Made by a program: the position numbers and the translations under genes
In this document: positions 23,725 through 31,293 of the stretch, in pieces
Numbering within the stretch: position 1 is the stretch's first letter
How the letters are laid out: each line of letters begins with the position of its first letter
DNA from: Caldilineaceae bacterium SB0661_bin_32
GTDB taxonomy: Bacteria > Chloroflexota > Anaerolineae > Caldilineales > Caldilineaceae
DNA: 41,203 nt
Assembly (NCBI GenBank): GCA_009841235.1
Contig: VXMH01000002.1
Span: 1-41,203, forward strand
Reading direction: 5' to 3'
The notes under the pieces: generated by a model
Database searches by the model: none
What the model saw: only the letters and a program-made list of their open reading frames with translations
What the model was told of the DNA's origin: nothing

Positions 23725-25191
23725 ATGCCAGCCGACAGCCGGCCCAACATCCTATTCATCTGCGTAGACCAGTGGCGCGCCGACGCGCTCAGCCTGACCG
23801 GCCACCCAGTCGCGGAGACGCCCCACCTGGACAGGCTGGCCCGTGAGGGCATCAATTTTACGCAGGCGTATGCGGCCACGCCCACGTGTGTACCTGCACG
23901 GGCGACGATCTTCACCGGTCTCAACCAGCGCCATACCGGCTTTGTCGGCTACAACGACCGCATCGACTGGCACTACGACTGCACGATGCCCGGCCTGCTG
24001 GCCGACGCCGGCTACCATACGCAGTGCGTCGGCAAGATGCACACGCACCCCTCGCGCAATCTGATGGGCTTTCACAACGTCGTCCTGCACGACGGCTATC
24101 TGCACCGCGAACGCGCCAAGCGGGACGACTACGGGCTGGTTGACGACTACACGCCGTGGCTGCGGGAGCGGCTCGGCCCAGAGGCCGACTACATCGACAC
24201 CGGCGTGGGCTGCAACGGCTACGCGGCGCGGCCCTGGGTCTACGACGAGATGCTGCACCCAACCAGCTGGGTCACCACGATGGGCATCGACTTCCTGCGC
24301 CGGCGAGACCCGACAAAACCGTTTTTCCTGATGCTCTCCTACCACCGGCCGCACCCGCCGCTGGACCCGCCGGCGGCTTTCATGGAGCGTTACCTGACGA
24401 AGCCGCTGCCGGACCCGGTCATGGGGGACTGGGCGCCGGACAGTCTGCCGGTGCGCGGGCTGGACAGCCCGATCCCGACCGATACGGCGCAGCGCGACTA
24501 CGCGCGACGGGCCTATTACGCGCAGATCAGCCATATCGACTACAGCCTCAACCGCGTGTTCCAGGCGCTGTTTGAAAACGGCGAGCTTGACAACACGGCC
24601 ATCGTCTTCACCGCCGACCACGGGGAGATGCTCTACGACCACAACCATGTCGCCAAAGGTTACCCCTATGACAGTTCGGCGCGCCTGCCCTTCATCCTGC
24701 GGCTGCCGCGCGCGGGCAGCCCGCACCACCAGGCAAGGCAGGCGGATGAACCGCAGCGGGAAGTGAACCAGGTGGTCGAGCTACGCGATCTGCTGCCGAC
24801 CTTCTGCGACCTCGCCGGCGCCGAAACGCCCGCGCACGTCGACGGGCGCAGTATTCTGCCGCTGGCGCGCGGCGAAACTGAAGGCTGGCGCGAGCATTTG
24901 CACGGTGAGCATTTCATGAACGCGGATTCCAACCAGTGGCTGACCGACGGCCGCGAAAAGTATATCTGGTACAGCCAGAGCGGGCGCGAGATGCTCTTCG
25001 ACCTGGAGGAAGACCCGTCAGAGCTACACGACCTGGCCGCGGCGCGGCCGGAGCGCATAGCCTTCTGGCGCGAGCGGCTGACGGCGGAGCTGGATGGCCG
25101 CGAGGAGGGGTTTGTGCAGAACGGGTCACTGGTGAGCGGCATGCCGCAGAGCCCGACGCTGGTCGACGCGGGGCAATACCGGGAGCGGTGA
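23725..25191 (+). CDS. Sulfatase (formylglycine type)
   Basis: The 488-residue protein starts RPNILFICVDQWRADALS, the N-terminal strand with the first metal Asp. The signature TPTCVPARATIFTG has the Cys (about 55) that is converted to formylglycine by a maturase, in the C-x-P-x-R pattern. Metal ligands continue with TADHGEMLYDH, and the substrate side shows YHRPHPPLDPP. The enzyme hydrolyses sulfate esters, usually on sugars. No signal peptide is visible, so it is predicted cytosolic and would act on substrate already imported by the cassette just upstream (94-bp gap, same strand). An anaerobic or FGE-type maturase must be encoded elsewhere. A phosphonate hydrolase of the same fold is the main alternative. 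Confidence 0.9.
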   Translation: MPADSRPNILFICVDQWRADALSLTGHPVAETPHLDRLAREGINFTQAYAATPTCVPARATIFTGLNQRHTGFVGYNDRIDWHYDCTMPGLLADAGYHTQCVGKMHTHPSRNLMGFHNVVLHDGYLHRERAKRDDYGLVDDYTPWLRERLGPEADYIDTGVGCNGYAARPWVYDEMLHPTSWVTTMGIDFLRRRDPTKPFFLMLSYHRPHPPLDPPAAFMERYLTKPLPDPVMGDWAPDSLPVRGLDSPIPTDTAQRDYARRAYYAQISHIDYSLNRVFQALFENGELDNTAIVFTADHGEMLYDHNHVAKGYPYDSSARLPFILRLPRAGSPHHQARQADEPQREVNQVVELRDLLPTFCDLAGAETPAHVDGRSILPLARGETEGWREHLHGEHFMNADSNQWLTDGREKYIWYSQSGREMLFDLEEDPSELHDLAAARPERIAFWRERLTAELDGREEGFVQNGSLVSGMPQSPTLVDAGQYRER

Positions 25192-25219
25192 AGAAGCGGC
25201 TGGTAGTCAGGTTCGAGCG

Positions 25220-26083
25220 CTAGTAAACAGGAATCCCCTCCCTCCTCAAAATGCGGTGCACGTTGGCCGCGGCCAGCGGATACTTCTCGTTGGGCAGGTG
25301 TTCGAGCATCATGTAGCCGTCGGGATGCTCCTCGTGCCACAGGCGCAACGCGGTCCCCAGGTCCAGCTCGCCCTCGCCGGGCACCTCTTCATCCATGTGG
25401 ATCACGAAGCCGTCGCGCACGCTGATATCCTTGCAGTGTGCAATCGCGCTGACCGGCCCTATACATTCGAAGATATGGCGTAGACGGGCCCTGCTGTCAT
25501 AGACCTGATGCAGCGTCTGGAAGTGATTGACGTAGTCCATCACGACCCGCAGCCGCGGGCTGCCCACATCACGAATGACCGCGCGGTTGAACTCGGGCGA
25601 GTTCATAATCGTCAGCAGGTGCGTTTCGACGGCGATCGTCTGGCCGATCGCTTCGGCCGCCTCGGCCAGCCAGGAGAGTGACTCCAGCAGCACGCCGCGG
25701 CGCCACGGGCGGTGGTTTTCCGGGTGGGGGCTGTAGGAGCCATTGGGGCTGAGGCTGCCGGTGCGGATCAGCGCCGCGTGGCCGCCCAACTCCTTGGCAA
25801 CACCAAGACCGCGGCGAATGTCCTCCAGCAACCGTTTACGCACTTCGTCGTCCGGGTCGAAGAGACATTCCTTGAAGCCGATGCCAACCTGCACAAGGTC
25901 CATGCCCTCATCCGCGAAGAGCCGCCGCACGCGCTGCCAGACCGGCGCGGAGGCCGGCGGTGAACCGGCAGCGGAGACGGAGAGGGCCCCCCCTGTCAGT
26001 CCCAATTCGCGGATAGCAACCAGATGCGGGCCGTGAATATCGGCGGGATCCGGCGGCAACATGCCGACTACGCCTAATCTCAT
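25220..26083 (-). CDS. Sugar phosphate isomerase/epimerase-like TIM-barrel protein
   Basis: The 287-residue protein is of the xylose-isomerase-like/AP-endonuclease 2 barrel family. Barrel strands carry probable metal ligands: Glu in IAVETHLLT, Asp in VVMDYVN, His in IAHCKDI and Glu in YMMLEHLPNEKYP. Such enzymes isomerise or epimerise sugars or keto-sugars, or dehydrate sugar acids. It converges on the sulfatase gene (28-bp gap) and is divergent from the M20 peptidase. The ATG at 26081-26083 begins MRLGVVGMLPPDPADI. A mannonate-dehydratase-like role is possible but not shown by any specific motif. Confidence 0.8.
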   Translation of the reverse strand: MRLGVVGMLPPDPADIHGPHLVAIRELGLTGGALSVSAAGSPPASAPVWQRVRRLFADEGMDLVQVGIGFKECLFDPDDEVRKRLLEDIRRGLGVAKELGGHAALIRTGSLSPNGSYSPHPENHRPWRRGVLLESLSWLAEAAEAIGQTIAVETHLLTIMNSPEFNRAVIRDVGSPRLRVVMDYVNHFQTLHQVYDSRARLRHIFECIGPVSAIAHCKDISVRDGFVIHMDEEVPGEGELDLGTALRLWHEEHPDGYMMLEHLPNEKYPLAAANVHRILRREGIPVY

Positions 26084-26092
26084 AGATCAGCT

Positions 26093-26126
26093 CCATATAG
26101 TGATCGGTGACCAGTGCAGAGACTGG
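26093..26126. repeat. TAGTGATCGGTGACC-type short element (degenerate copy)
   Basis: TAGTGATCGGTGACCAGT followed by ACTGGCCGC resembles the element at 32862-32909 (GTGATCA...GGCCAGTGAGAGCCGCTGGCCGC). CCAGT (26111-26115) pairs with ACTGG (26122-26126). It lies in the divergent gap between the isomerase and the M20 gene. Confidence 0.4.
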
Positions 26127-26155
26127 CCGCCTTTGACGCGCCAAGACCCGCTAAG

Positions 26156-26183
26156 TTGACAATTGGTATACATAAAGTAGAAT
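26156..26183 (+). promoter_or_regulatory. Promoter of the M20 peptidase gene
   Basis: TTGACA (26156-26161), a 16-bp spacer and TAGAAT (26178-26183) form a strong sigma-70-type promoter about 100 bp before the start. The spacer contains GGTATAC, a short palindrome that might bind a regulator. Confidence 0.65.
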
Positions 26184-26250
26184 CGGGTCGTTCCCACCGG
26201 AACATATCATCAGATATTCTTGAAAAACGCAAACGGCAGACCCGATGCTT

Positions 26251-26268
26251 GCAGGCGGGGCCTGCCCC
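26251..26268. repeat. Hairpin remnant of the GC-rich repeat next to a ribosome-binding site
   Basis: GCAGGC (26251-26256) pairs with GCCTGC (26260-26265), and GGCCTGCCCC matches the core of the repeat at 8492-8520. The hairpin ends three bases before the AAGGAGG of the M20 gene and might affect its translation. Confidence 0.45.
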
Positions 26269-26283
26269 CCAAGGAGGAAACAG

Positions 26284-27666
26284 TTGGCCGCAAAGGAGAA
26301 CTATCCTCCCGATCTGGCGCGAGTATTTGACTATGTAGACGCCCACCGGCAGGCGTTTATCGACCGCCTGCTGGCCTACGTCGCTCAGCCCAGCATCAGC
26401 GCCCACGGTGTCGGTATCAGAGAGACGGCGGAGTTCCTGCTCGGCTACCTGCAGGGGCTGGGCATGGAGGCGCGTCTGCTGGAAGGCGCCGGCTGGCCCT
26501 TCGTATACGGCCGCTACGGAGAAAGCCCGCACGCGCCGACGGCTCTGCTCTACGGACATTACGACGTGCAGCCGCCCGATCCCCTGGACGCCTGGAACTC
26601 GCCGCCTTTCGAGTCGGAGATACGCGACGGCCGCATCTGGGGGCGGGGTGTGGGCGACAACAAGGGGCAGCACCTGGCCCAGCTTCTGGCGATCGAGTCC
26701 TGGCTGGCGGTCACCGGGAACCTGCCGTGCAACGTCATCGTCCTGCTGGAGGGAGAGGAGGAGGTCGGCAGCCCGCATATCAGCGACTGCGTGCGCGACT
26801 GCCGTGCCCTGCTGGCTGACGCCGACCTGGTGATCACCGCGGACGGCCCCGTGCACGAGAGCGGGCGGCCCTGCATCAACTTCGGCCCGCGCGGGATCGC
26901 CTCGTTCGAACTGCGCGCGGTGCACGCCCAGCGGGACTTTCACTCCGGCAACTGGGGCGGCGTCGCGCCCAACCCGATCTGGACGCTGGTCCATCTGCTG
27001 GCGACGATGAAGGACAGTCGCGGCGCCGTCACGATCGACGGATTCTACGACAACGTGGCGCCTCTGAGCGACCTGGAACGCAGGGCGTTGGATGCCCTGC
27101 CGGTTGACTTGCCGGCGGTGATGGAGGGCGCGGGCCTGGCGCGGCTGGATGAACCGCAGGAGCGGCCCTTCTTCGACCGTCTGGCGGCCTGGCCGACCTT
27201 CACGATCAACGGCTTTCACGGAGGCTACGGCGGGCCCGGCACGAAGACCGTGCTGCCCCGCGAGGCGACGGTGAAATGCGACATGCGCCTGGTCGAAAAC
27301 CAGGGCGTCGACGAGATCCTGGACAAGGTGGAGGCGCATGTCCGCCGCTACGCGCCCGAGGTGGAGGTGGTCCGACAAGGCGGCATGGAGCCGTCGCGTA
27401 CGCCGCTGGACTCGCCCTACACACGGCCGCTGCAGCGGGCTTTTCGCGCGGCCCAGGGCGAAGACCCGCTGCTGGTCCCGGCGATGGGCGGCAGCCTGCC
27501 CGACTATGCCTGGACGAAGATACTGGGCGTGCACTCCTTCACCACGCCTTACGCCAACCATGACGAAGCCAACCATGCCCCCAATGAGAACCTGGAGGTG
27601 GAGCGCTTCATCGCCGGCATTCGCACCGGCGCCGCAGTGCTGGCCTATCTGGGTGAAGAAAGTTGA
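26284..27666 (+). CDS. M20 family metallopeptidase (dipeptidase-like)
   Basis: The start is TTG at 26284, six bases after a strong AAGGAGG, giving 460 residues; an upstream ATG at 26245 would include the hairpin and lacks a ribosome-binding site. Metal and catalytic residues are clear: GHYDVQPPD (H92, D94), GRGVGDNKGQ (bridging D125), LLEGEEEVGS (general base E158, metal E159), a later INGFHGGYGGPGTKTVLP dimerisation-domain stretch, and the C-terminal NHDEANHAPNENLEVE with the last His ligand. M20 enzymes use two zinc ions to cleave dipeptides or N-acyl amino acids. It shares a strand with the Gfo/Idh gene, 66 bp downstream. Confidence 0.9.
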   Translation: MAAKENYPPDLARVFDYVDAHRQAFIDRLLAYVAQPSISAHGVGIRETAEFLLGYLQGLGMEARLLEGAGWPFVYGRYGESPHAPTALLYGHYDVQPPDPLDAWNSPPFESEIRDGRIWGRGVGDNKGQHLAQLLAIESWLAVTGNLPCNVIVLLEGEEEVGSPHISDCVRDCRALLADADLVITADGPVHESGRPCINFGPRGIASFELRAVHAQRDFHSGNWGGVAPNPIWTLVHLLATMKDSRGAVTIDGFYDNVAPLSDLERRALDALPVDLPAVMEGAGLARLDEPQERPFFDRLAAWPTFTINGFHGGYGGPGTKTVLPREATVKCDMRLVENQGVDEILDKVEAHVRRYAPEVEVVRQGGMEPSRTPLDSPYTRPLQRAFRAAQGEDPLLVPAMGGSLPDYAWTKILGVHSFTTPYANHDEANHAPNENLEVERFIAGIRTGAAVLAYLGEES

Positions 27667-27732
27667 GTCTACTCGGAGCAACATCGTTCTGTGACAGCGA
27701 ACTGAAGTAAGCGCCTCTTGAAAGGAGCCGTC

Positions 27733-28932
27733 ATGTTACGCATAGGCATCATCGGGTATGGCCGCCGCATCTCACACATGGCCAAAGGGCTGGATATATT
27801 CGACATTCCTTATAAGGTAACAGCCGTCGCCGACCCGCGCTGCGACATTATCCGGGCCAATAACGATCCCTTCCTCGCCGGTGCCCGCTTCCACAAAACC
27901 GCCGACGAACTGCTGGCCGGGGCCGGCGAGCTGGACGGCATAATGATCGGGACCCGCTGCAATCTGCACACGGAGATGGCCATCAAAGTAGCGCCCACGC
28001 AGCTCCCGCTCTTCCTGGAAAAGCCGGTCGCGATTAGTTTCGACGAGGTGCGCCGCCTGCACGCGGCCTATAAGGATCACAGTGCGCCCACCGTCGTATC
28101 TTTTCCCCTGCGGCTCAGCCCGATTGCCCAGAAGGTGCGCGAGATCATCGAATCGGACCAGGTGGGCAGTATCGAGCAGGTGGTCGCGTTCAACGACGTC
28201 GGCTACGGCAGCGTTTACTTCAGAAGCTGGTACCGGAACTACGAGATGGATGGCGGGCTCTGGCTGCAGAAGTTCACGCACGACGTCGACTACATCAACT
28301 ATCTGCTCGACGCGCGTCCGCACTGGGTCAGTGCGATGAACTCCCGCCGCGTCTACGGCGGTGACAAGCCGTGGGATCTGCAGTGCAACAGTTGCCCGGA
28401 GCAGGAGACATGCCCGGAAAGCCCGTTCGTGCGCTTTCGCAGCGGCTTTGAAGGCGGCCGCGTCCGCTTCGCCGAGGAGCAGGTCTACCGCGACGATCAG
28501 TTCTGCGTCTTCTCCGAAGGGCATCAGCTGCAGGACAATGGCAGCTGCATGTTGGAATATGAAAACGGTGTCCAGGTCAGTTACACGCAGAACTTCTTTA
28601 CCCGCTACCGCGGGGCCCGCCGCGGGGCCCGCCTCTACGGCTATCGCGGCATCATCGAGTTCAACTGGAGCGAAAACCACATCAAGATCTTCAGTCACAC
28701 GTCGCCGGTGGTGGAGACGATCGACTTCAGCGGTGATATGCCCCATTTCGGCGGCGACCGCGAGTTGAGCTTCGACTATCTGATGGCGATGCGCGACCGG
28801 CGGCCCTCGCGCAGCCCGATTGACGCCGGTATCCTCAGCGCCCTGACCTGCCTTTGGGCCCGCGAATCGGCCAACAACCGCCAGGGATACGAGGTGGTGA
28901 TGCCGGAGGCGGAGGCAGTTGTCAGTGGATAG
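27733..28932 (+). CDS. Gfo/Idh/MocA-family NAD(P)-dependent oxidoreductase with a Cys-rich insert
   Basis: From ATG 27733 (AAAGGAG ribosome-binding site) the protein has 399 residues. The N-terminal Rossmann fold starts MLRIGIIGYGRRIS; the catalytic-lysine motif is LEKPVA (95-100); the substrate domain has KFTHDVDYINY (180-190). These enzymes oxidise or reduce sugars, inositols or related polyols. An insertion at about 215-230 has three cysteines, C218-x2-C221-x5-C227 (QCNSCPEQETC), possibly a metal or Fe-S site or a structural disulfide. The stop codon lies inside a dispersed repeat element. Confidence 0.9.
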   Translation: MLRIGIIGYGRRISHMAKGLDIFDIPYKVTAVADPRCDIIRANNDPFLAGARFHKTADELLAGAGELDGIMIGTRCNLHTEMAIKVAPTQLPLFLEKPVAISFDEVRRLHAAYKDHSAPTVVSFPLRLSPIAQKVREIIESDQVGSIEQVVAFNDVGYGSVYFRSWYRNYEMDGGLWLQKFTHDVDYINYLLDARPHWVSAMNSRRVYGGDKPWDLQCNSCPEQETCPESPFVRFRSGFEGGRVRFAEEQVYRDDQFCVFSEGHQLQDNGSCMLEYENGVQVSYTQNFFTRYRGARRGARLYGYRGIIEFNWSENHIKIFSHTSPVVETIDFSGDMPHFGGDRELSFDYLMAMRDRRPSRSPIDAGILSALTCLWARESANNRQGYEVVMPEAEAVVSG

Positions 28933-28942
28933 TGGTCGGTGG
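28923..28942 (+). repeat. GGATAGTGGTCRGTGG element overlapping a stop codon
   Basis: CAGTGGATAGTGGTCGGTGG matches 32862-32881 at 18 of 20 positions. The TAG of the oxidoreductase gene (28930-28932) lies inside it. Confidence 0.6.
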
Positions 28943-28973
28943 GAAGCAGTTGGAGCGAGCTTTCCGCGGTAGG

Positions 28974-29417
28974 TCAGATCAAGAGCAGGAGCAGTCCTAC
29001 GAGGCCGATCAGGCCGGAGATGTGATCGATCTGGAGGATAAACCAGAGCGCCAGGCCGTGCACAGCGATGCGCGCCGCCCACGCGCCCCAGCGGTGCGAC
29101 GCCGCGGCCAGCGCGGTGATCAGCACGAACCACAGATAGGGTGTCAGCTGACCCCACGCCATGCCGGTGCGCAGGAACTCCCATCCCGCCCAGACAAGCG
29201 AGAGCGCCCGCAGCCCTGTGGCCGCGCCGGCCCGGGGGTAGGCGGCCGCCAGGTGCGCCAGCCACGTCCAGGGGGCGGCGTAGGGCGCGCCGATGAACCA
29301 GCAGGCGCCGACCGCGATCAGCCATTCCAGCGTGCCCGCGATCAGCGGCGCAACCGACATCTGGCAGAAGAGACCCCAGCCGCGATCCTGCTGCAACAAG
29401 GACCTATAGGTAGCCAC
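28974..29417 (-). CDS. Unrecognised membrane protein B (147 aa)
   Basis: The protein has 147 residues with about four hydrophobic helices (around 21-42, 62-80, 92-108 and 125-146) and a polar start (MATYRSLLQQDRGWG). I do not recognise the family. The start is GTG at 29415-29417, five bases after GGAGGAG, which lies inside the end of the upstream gene. The two genes overlap by 14 bp, a strong sign of translational coupling and joint function. A long overlapping frame on the same strand (27772-29325) is judged a shadow of the oxidoreductase region. It may be a subunit of a membrane complex with the upstream protein. Confidence 0.75.
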   Translation of the reverse strand: MATYRSLLQQDRGWGLFCQMSVAPLIAGTLEWLIAVGACWFIGAPYAAPWTWLAHLAAAYPRAGAATGLRALSLVWAGWEFLRTGMAWGQLTPYLWFVLITALAAASHRWGAWAARIAVHGLALWFILQIDHISGLIGLVGLLLLLI

Positions 29418-30012
29418 GCATCTCCTCCAGGGCCTCGTCGCCGAGCGATTTGGCCGCGCTCGCCATGTAGGCCAGCTGCTCCGAGACCAGCGACGAGAAG
29501 GCGAAGAAGAGGTTGAAGGCCCGCAGCGGCGTGGTCAGATAGAAGCTGGCGTCGGTCGCCATGTCGAAAATCTGTGAGGGCCAGTAGAGCGCGATCAGGA
29601 ACGACATGCCCGACCACTCCTTGGCCAGCTTGCCGTACTCGATCGTAAATACCGAGCCGTAGTTGGCGCTGTTGAACTTCAGGCTCTTGCGGCCGAGAAT
29701 CGAGCCGAACAGCCAGATGTAGAAGCCCACGCCGGCCATGTAGGGGTTGGTCTTGGCGCGGTAGGCCATGCCGCTCGACACCATCTGGATGCCGGTGGTG
29801 AGCATCCAGATCAGCAGCGTCATCATGACGCCCCAGTTTGAGATCGGGTTGTTGAAGAGGTAGAAGAGGGTCTCCCCCTGGATGCGCCCCTGCACCCATC
29901 CCATGCTTCCGAGCAGGTCGGCGACGAACATGGCGGCCACCAGGGCCAGTATCGGTCTTGAGGAGAGGAGGGCCACACGTCCAATCGAGGTCTTGGCGAT
30001 GTCGTTTTTCAC
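29404..30012 (-). CDS. Unrecognised membrane protein A (202 aa)
   Basis: From GTG 30010-30012, preceded by AAGGAG about 7 nt upstream, the protein has 202 residues. It has hydrophobic segments near 18-36, 58-80 (SNWGVMMTLLIWMLTTGI), 92-105 (AGVGFYIWLFGSIL), 135-150 (FLIALYWPSQIF) and 165-178, so about four to five membrane helices. A Phe/Tyr/Asn-rich stretch KSLKFNSANYGSVFTIEYGKLAKEW is notable. The C-terminus is soluble and Glu/Ala-rich (ASAAKSLGDEALEEMRGYL). I do not recognise a family. An upstream in-frame start at 30105 has no ribosome-binding site. The gene has its own strong promoter with an overlapping inverted repeat and is coupled to the next gene. Confidence 0.75.
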   Translation of the reverse strand: MKNDIAKTSIGRVALLSSRPILALVAAMFVADLLGSMGWVQGRIQGETLFYLFNNPISNWGVMMTLLIWMLTTGIQMVSSGMAYRAKTNPYMAGVGFYIWLFGSILGRKSLKFNSANYGSVFTIEYGKLAKEWSGMSFLIALYWPSQIFDMATDASFYLTTPLRAFNLFFAFSSLVSEQLAYMASAAKSLGDEALEEMRGYL

Positions 30013-30095
30013 GGGTCGCTCCTTGCTATTGGGTCGAGCATTTTGGCCTGCGGTGGAGGCCGGTGGTTGCCGGGCCGCGAGGCCATGTTGCAGGT

Positions 30096-30124
30096 ATATT
30101 AGCACAATAGTTCTAATATGTCAA
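30096..30124 (-). promoter_or_regulatory. Promoter with overlapping inverted-repeat operator for membrane proteins A/B
   Basis: On the minus strand TTGACA (30119-30124), a 17-bp spacer and TAATAT (30096-30101) make a strong promoter. ATATTAG (30096-30102) and CTAATAT (30113-30119) form a perfect inverted repeat with a 10-bp gap that covers the -10 and spacer. Its size and position fit an operator for a dimeric winged-helix repressor such as MarR or PadR types. No regulator gene is adjacent. Confidence 0.65.
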
Positions 30125-30330
30125 GAAGGATCTTGCATTTCTGCGATGGATCCCTAAGGACCCAATTGTTGACCGAGTTCTGGGAAGGGAAATTGCAGTG
30201 ACGATTTCGCCAGAGACTTCGAGGTCGAGCGTGTTGGCGGGAGGTGGGTCGGTGAGCTGGTTGAGGGTAATCTTCGTCCTATTGGAAGCCAGGCTGGAGT
30301 TGACTTGAGGACGCGAGATAACAGCATTCG
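30125..30330. other. 206-bp stretch without a supported gene
   Basis: This is the divergent gap between membrane protein A and the VapBC-like pair. A minus-strand frame here of about 77 codons (30113-30346, containing ANTLDLEVSGEIVTAISLP) has no ribosome-binding site. It could be a decayed fragment, but nothing supports it as a gene. Confidence 0.4.
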
Positions 30331-30359
30331 TTGCCTGCGTTGGCAATTTGGGGTATGGT
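30331..30359 (+). promoter_or_regulatory. Candidate promoter/operator of the VapBC-like pair
   Basis: TTGCCT (30331-30336), a 17-bp spacer and TATGGT (30354-30359) form a possible promoter. TTGCC (30331-30335) and GGCAA (30342-30346) form an inverted repeat over the -35 region, where antitoxin autorepression would be expected. The hexamers are imperfect and the leader is about 115 nt. Confidence 0.35.
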
Positions 30360-30480
30360 AAGCGGCACTTGAACCTTTGTGGACGAGCACGCTTATTCTC
30401 TTTACGATGGTCGAGGCGTGCAGATCAGTTGGCGATAGTTCATCAGTCTCTGCCCTTCCAATGGAAAGGGAAGATTCGAA

Positions 30481-30756
30481 ATGACTCTAGTTCAGATCGA
30501 AATCCCGGATACAGACCGCGAGCGCTTCGTTCGTCAAGCGCGTCGGGAAGGTATGACACTGAGCGCGTGGCTGCGTGCCGCCGGCCGCGCACGCCTCGAA
30601 AATCGATCGCGCGCCAGACCCTTCGCCTCGGAGGAAGATGCTATGGCGTTCTTCCGGGCGTGTGACGACTTGGACGGCCCCGAAGTGGAACCGGACTGGA
30701 ATGAACATCTCCGGGTCATTAATGAGTCGCGCGCGAGCAAAGTGGCAGTCAAGTGA
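30481..30756 (+). CDS. VapB-type antitoxin (ribbon-helix-helix-like)
   Basis: The 91-residue protein begins with a strand-helix-helix pattern (TLVQIEIPDTDRERFVRQAR then EGMTLSAWLRAAGRARLE), as in ribbon-helix-helix DNA-binding antitoxins. The C-terminal half is acidic (FFRACDDLDGPEVEPDWNEH), suited to wrapping around and blocking the toxin. The ATG at 30481 has a GGGAAG ribosome-binding site. Its TGA overlaps the toxin's GTG start (GTGA). Such antitoxins repress their own operon with the toxin as co-repressor. GC content is lower than in the surrounding importer genes. Confidence 0.82.
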   Translation: MTLVQIEIPDTDRERFVRQARREGMTLSAWLRAAGRARLENRSRARPFASEEDAMAFFRACDDLDGPEVEPDWNEHLRVINESRASKVAVK

Positions 30757-31148
30757 CTTTTGTCGATACGAATGTCTTCATTTACGCGGTTGGCCGGCCG
30801 CATCCGCTTCGCGACCCCGCCAGGGAATTCTTTGCCAAATGCGTACGAGAGCGTGCTCAGCTATGCACTTCGGCAGAGGTCCTGCAAGAATTGATCCATA
30901 CCTACCTGCCCACAGGTAGAATTAAGGCCCTTGACGCAGCCCTGGCGTTAGTGTCGCACGCCAATGTTGAAGTATGGCCGTTGGAGAAGGCAGACGTGGC
31001 CCTGGCGCGACAACTCCTTGACCAGCACCCCTCTTTGCAAGCCCGCGACCTATGCCATTTGGCGAGTTGCCAGCGACGCGATGTGCAAGAGATCAAAACC
31101 TTTGATAAGGCTCTTGCCAACGTGAGTCGTTCCGCATCTGCCTCATAG
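30753..31148 (+). CDS. PIN-domain toxin (VapC-like ribonuclease)
   Basis: The 131-residue protein starts TFVDTNVFIYAV with the first catalytic Asp at 5. Further acidic residues expected in the PIN active site are present: E42 or E46 (SAEVLQELIHTYL), D99 (ARDLCHLAS) and D118 (IKTFDKAL). PIN toxins cleave RNA in an Mg2+-dependent way, often tRNA or rRNA. The GTG start overlaps the antitoxin stop by four bases, ensuring toxin is made only with antitoxin. A large palindrome lies 20 bp after the stop. The pair sits between importer cassettes and may stabilise the island. Confidence 0.85.
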   Translation: MTFVDTNVFIYAVGRPHPLRDPAREFFAKCVRERAQLCTSAEVLQELIHTYLPTGRIKALDAALALVSHANVEVWPLEKADVALARQLLDQHPSLQARDLCHLASCQRRDVQEIKTFDKALANVSRSASAS

Positions 31149-31167
31149 AGTGGTATACTCCTTCCCA

Positions 31168-31199
31168 CTATTAACACTTAGGCCCCTAAACGTTAATAG
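31168..31199. repeat. 32-bp interrupted palindrome downstream of the VapC-like gene
   Basis: CTATTAAC and GTTAATAG form the outer arms, TTAGG and CCTAA the inner arms, with two mismatched pairs between and a 2-nt centre. A further GTTAATA half-site follows at 31219-31225. In the 319-bp gap 31149-31467 this and the promoter at 31294-31322 are the only structures found. It may be a terminator, an operator or a recombination site. Confidence 0.55.
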
Positions 31200-31293
31200 C
31201 GCAATCCACTATTCAAGTTATGTTAATAAGGGATTGACCACCATGCGGCCCGGCACAGCCAGCGTCGGCGCAGTCCCAGCCCCAAAAAACTGA

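Noticed and set aside
26080..27684. 534-codon minus-strand frame
   Set aside because: Antisense to the M20 peptidase, whose metal ligands and ribosome-binding site are clear.
27772..29325. 517-codon minus-strand frame
   Set aside because: Antisense to the Gfo/Idh gene and overlapping the better supported membrane protein gene 28974-29417 in another frame.
30113..30346. 77-codon minus-strand frame (ANTLDLEVSGEIVTAISLP)
   Set aside because: Protein-like composition but no ribosome-binding site, and it overlaps the promoter of membrane protein A; may be a decayed fragment.
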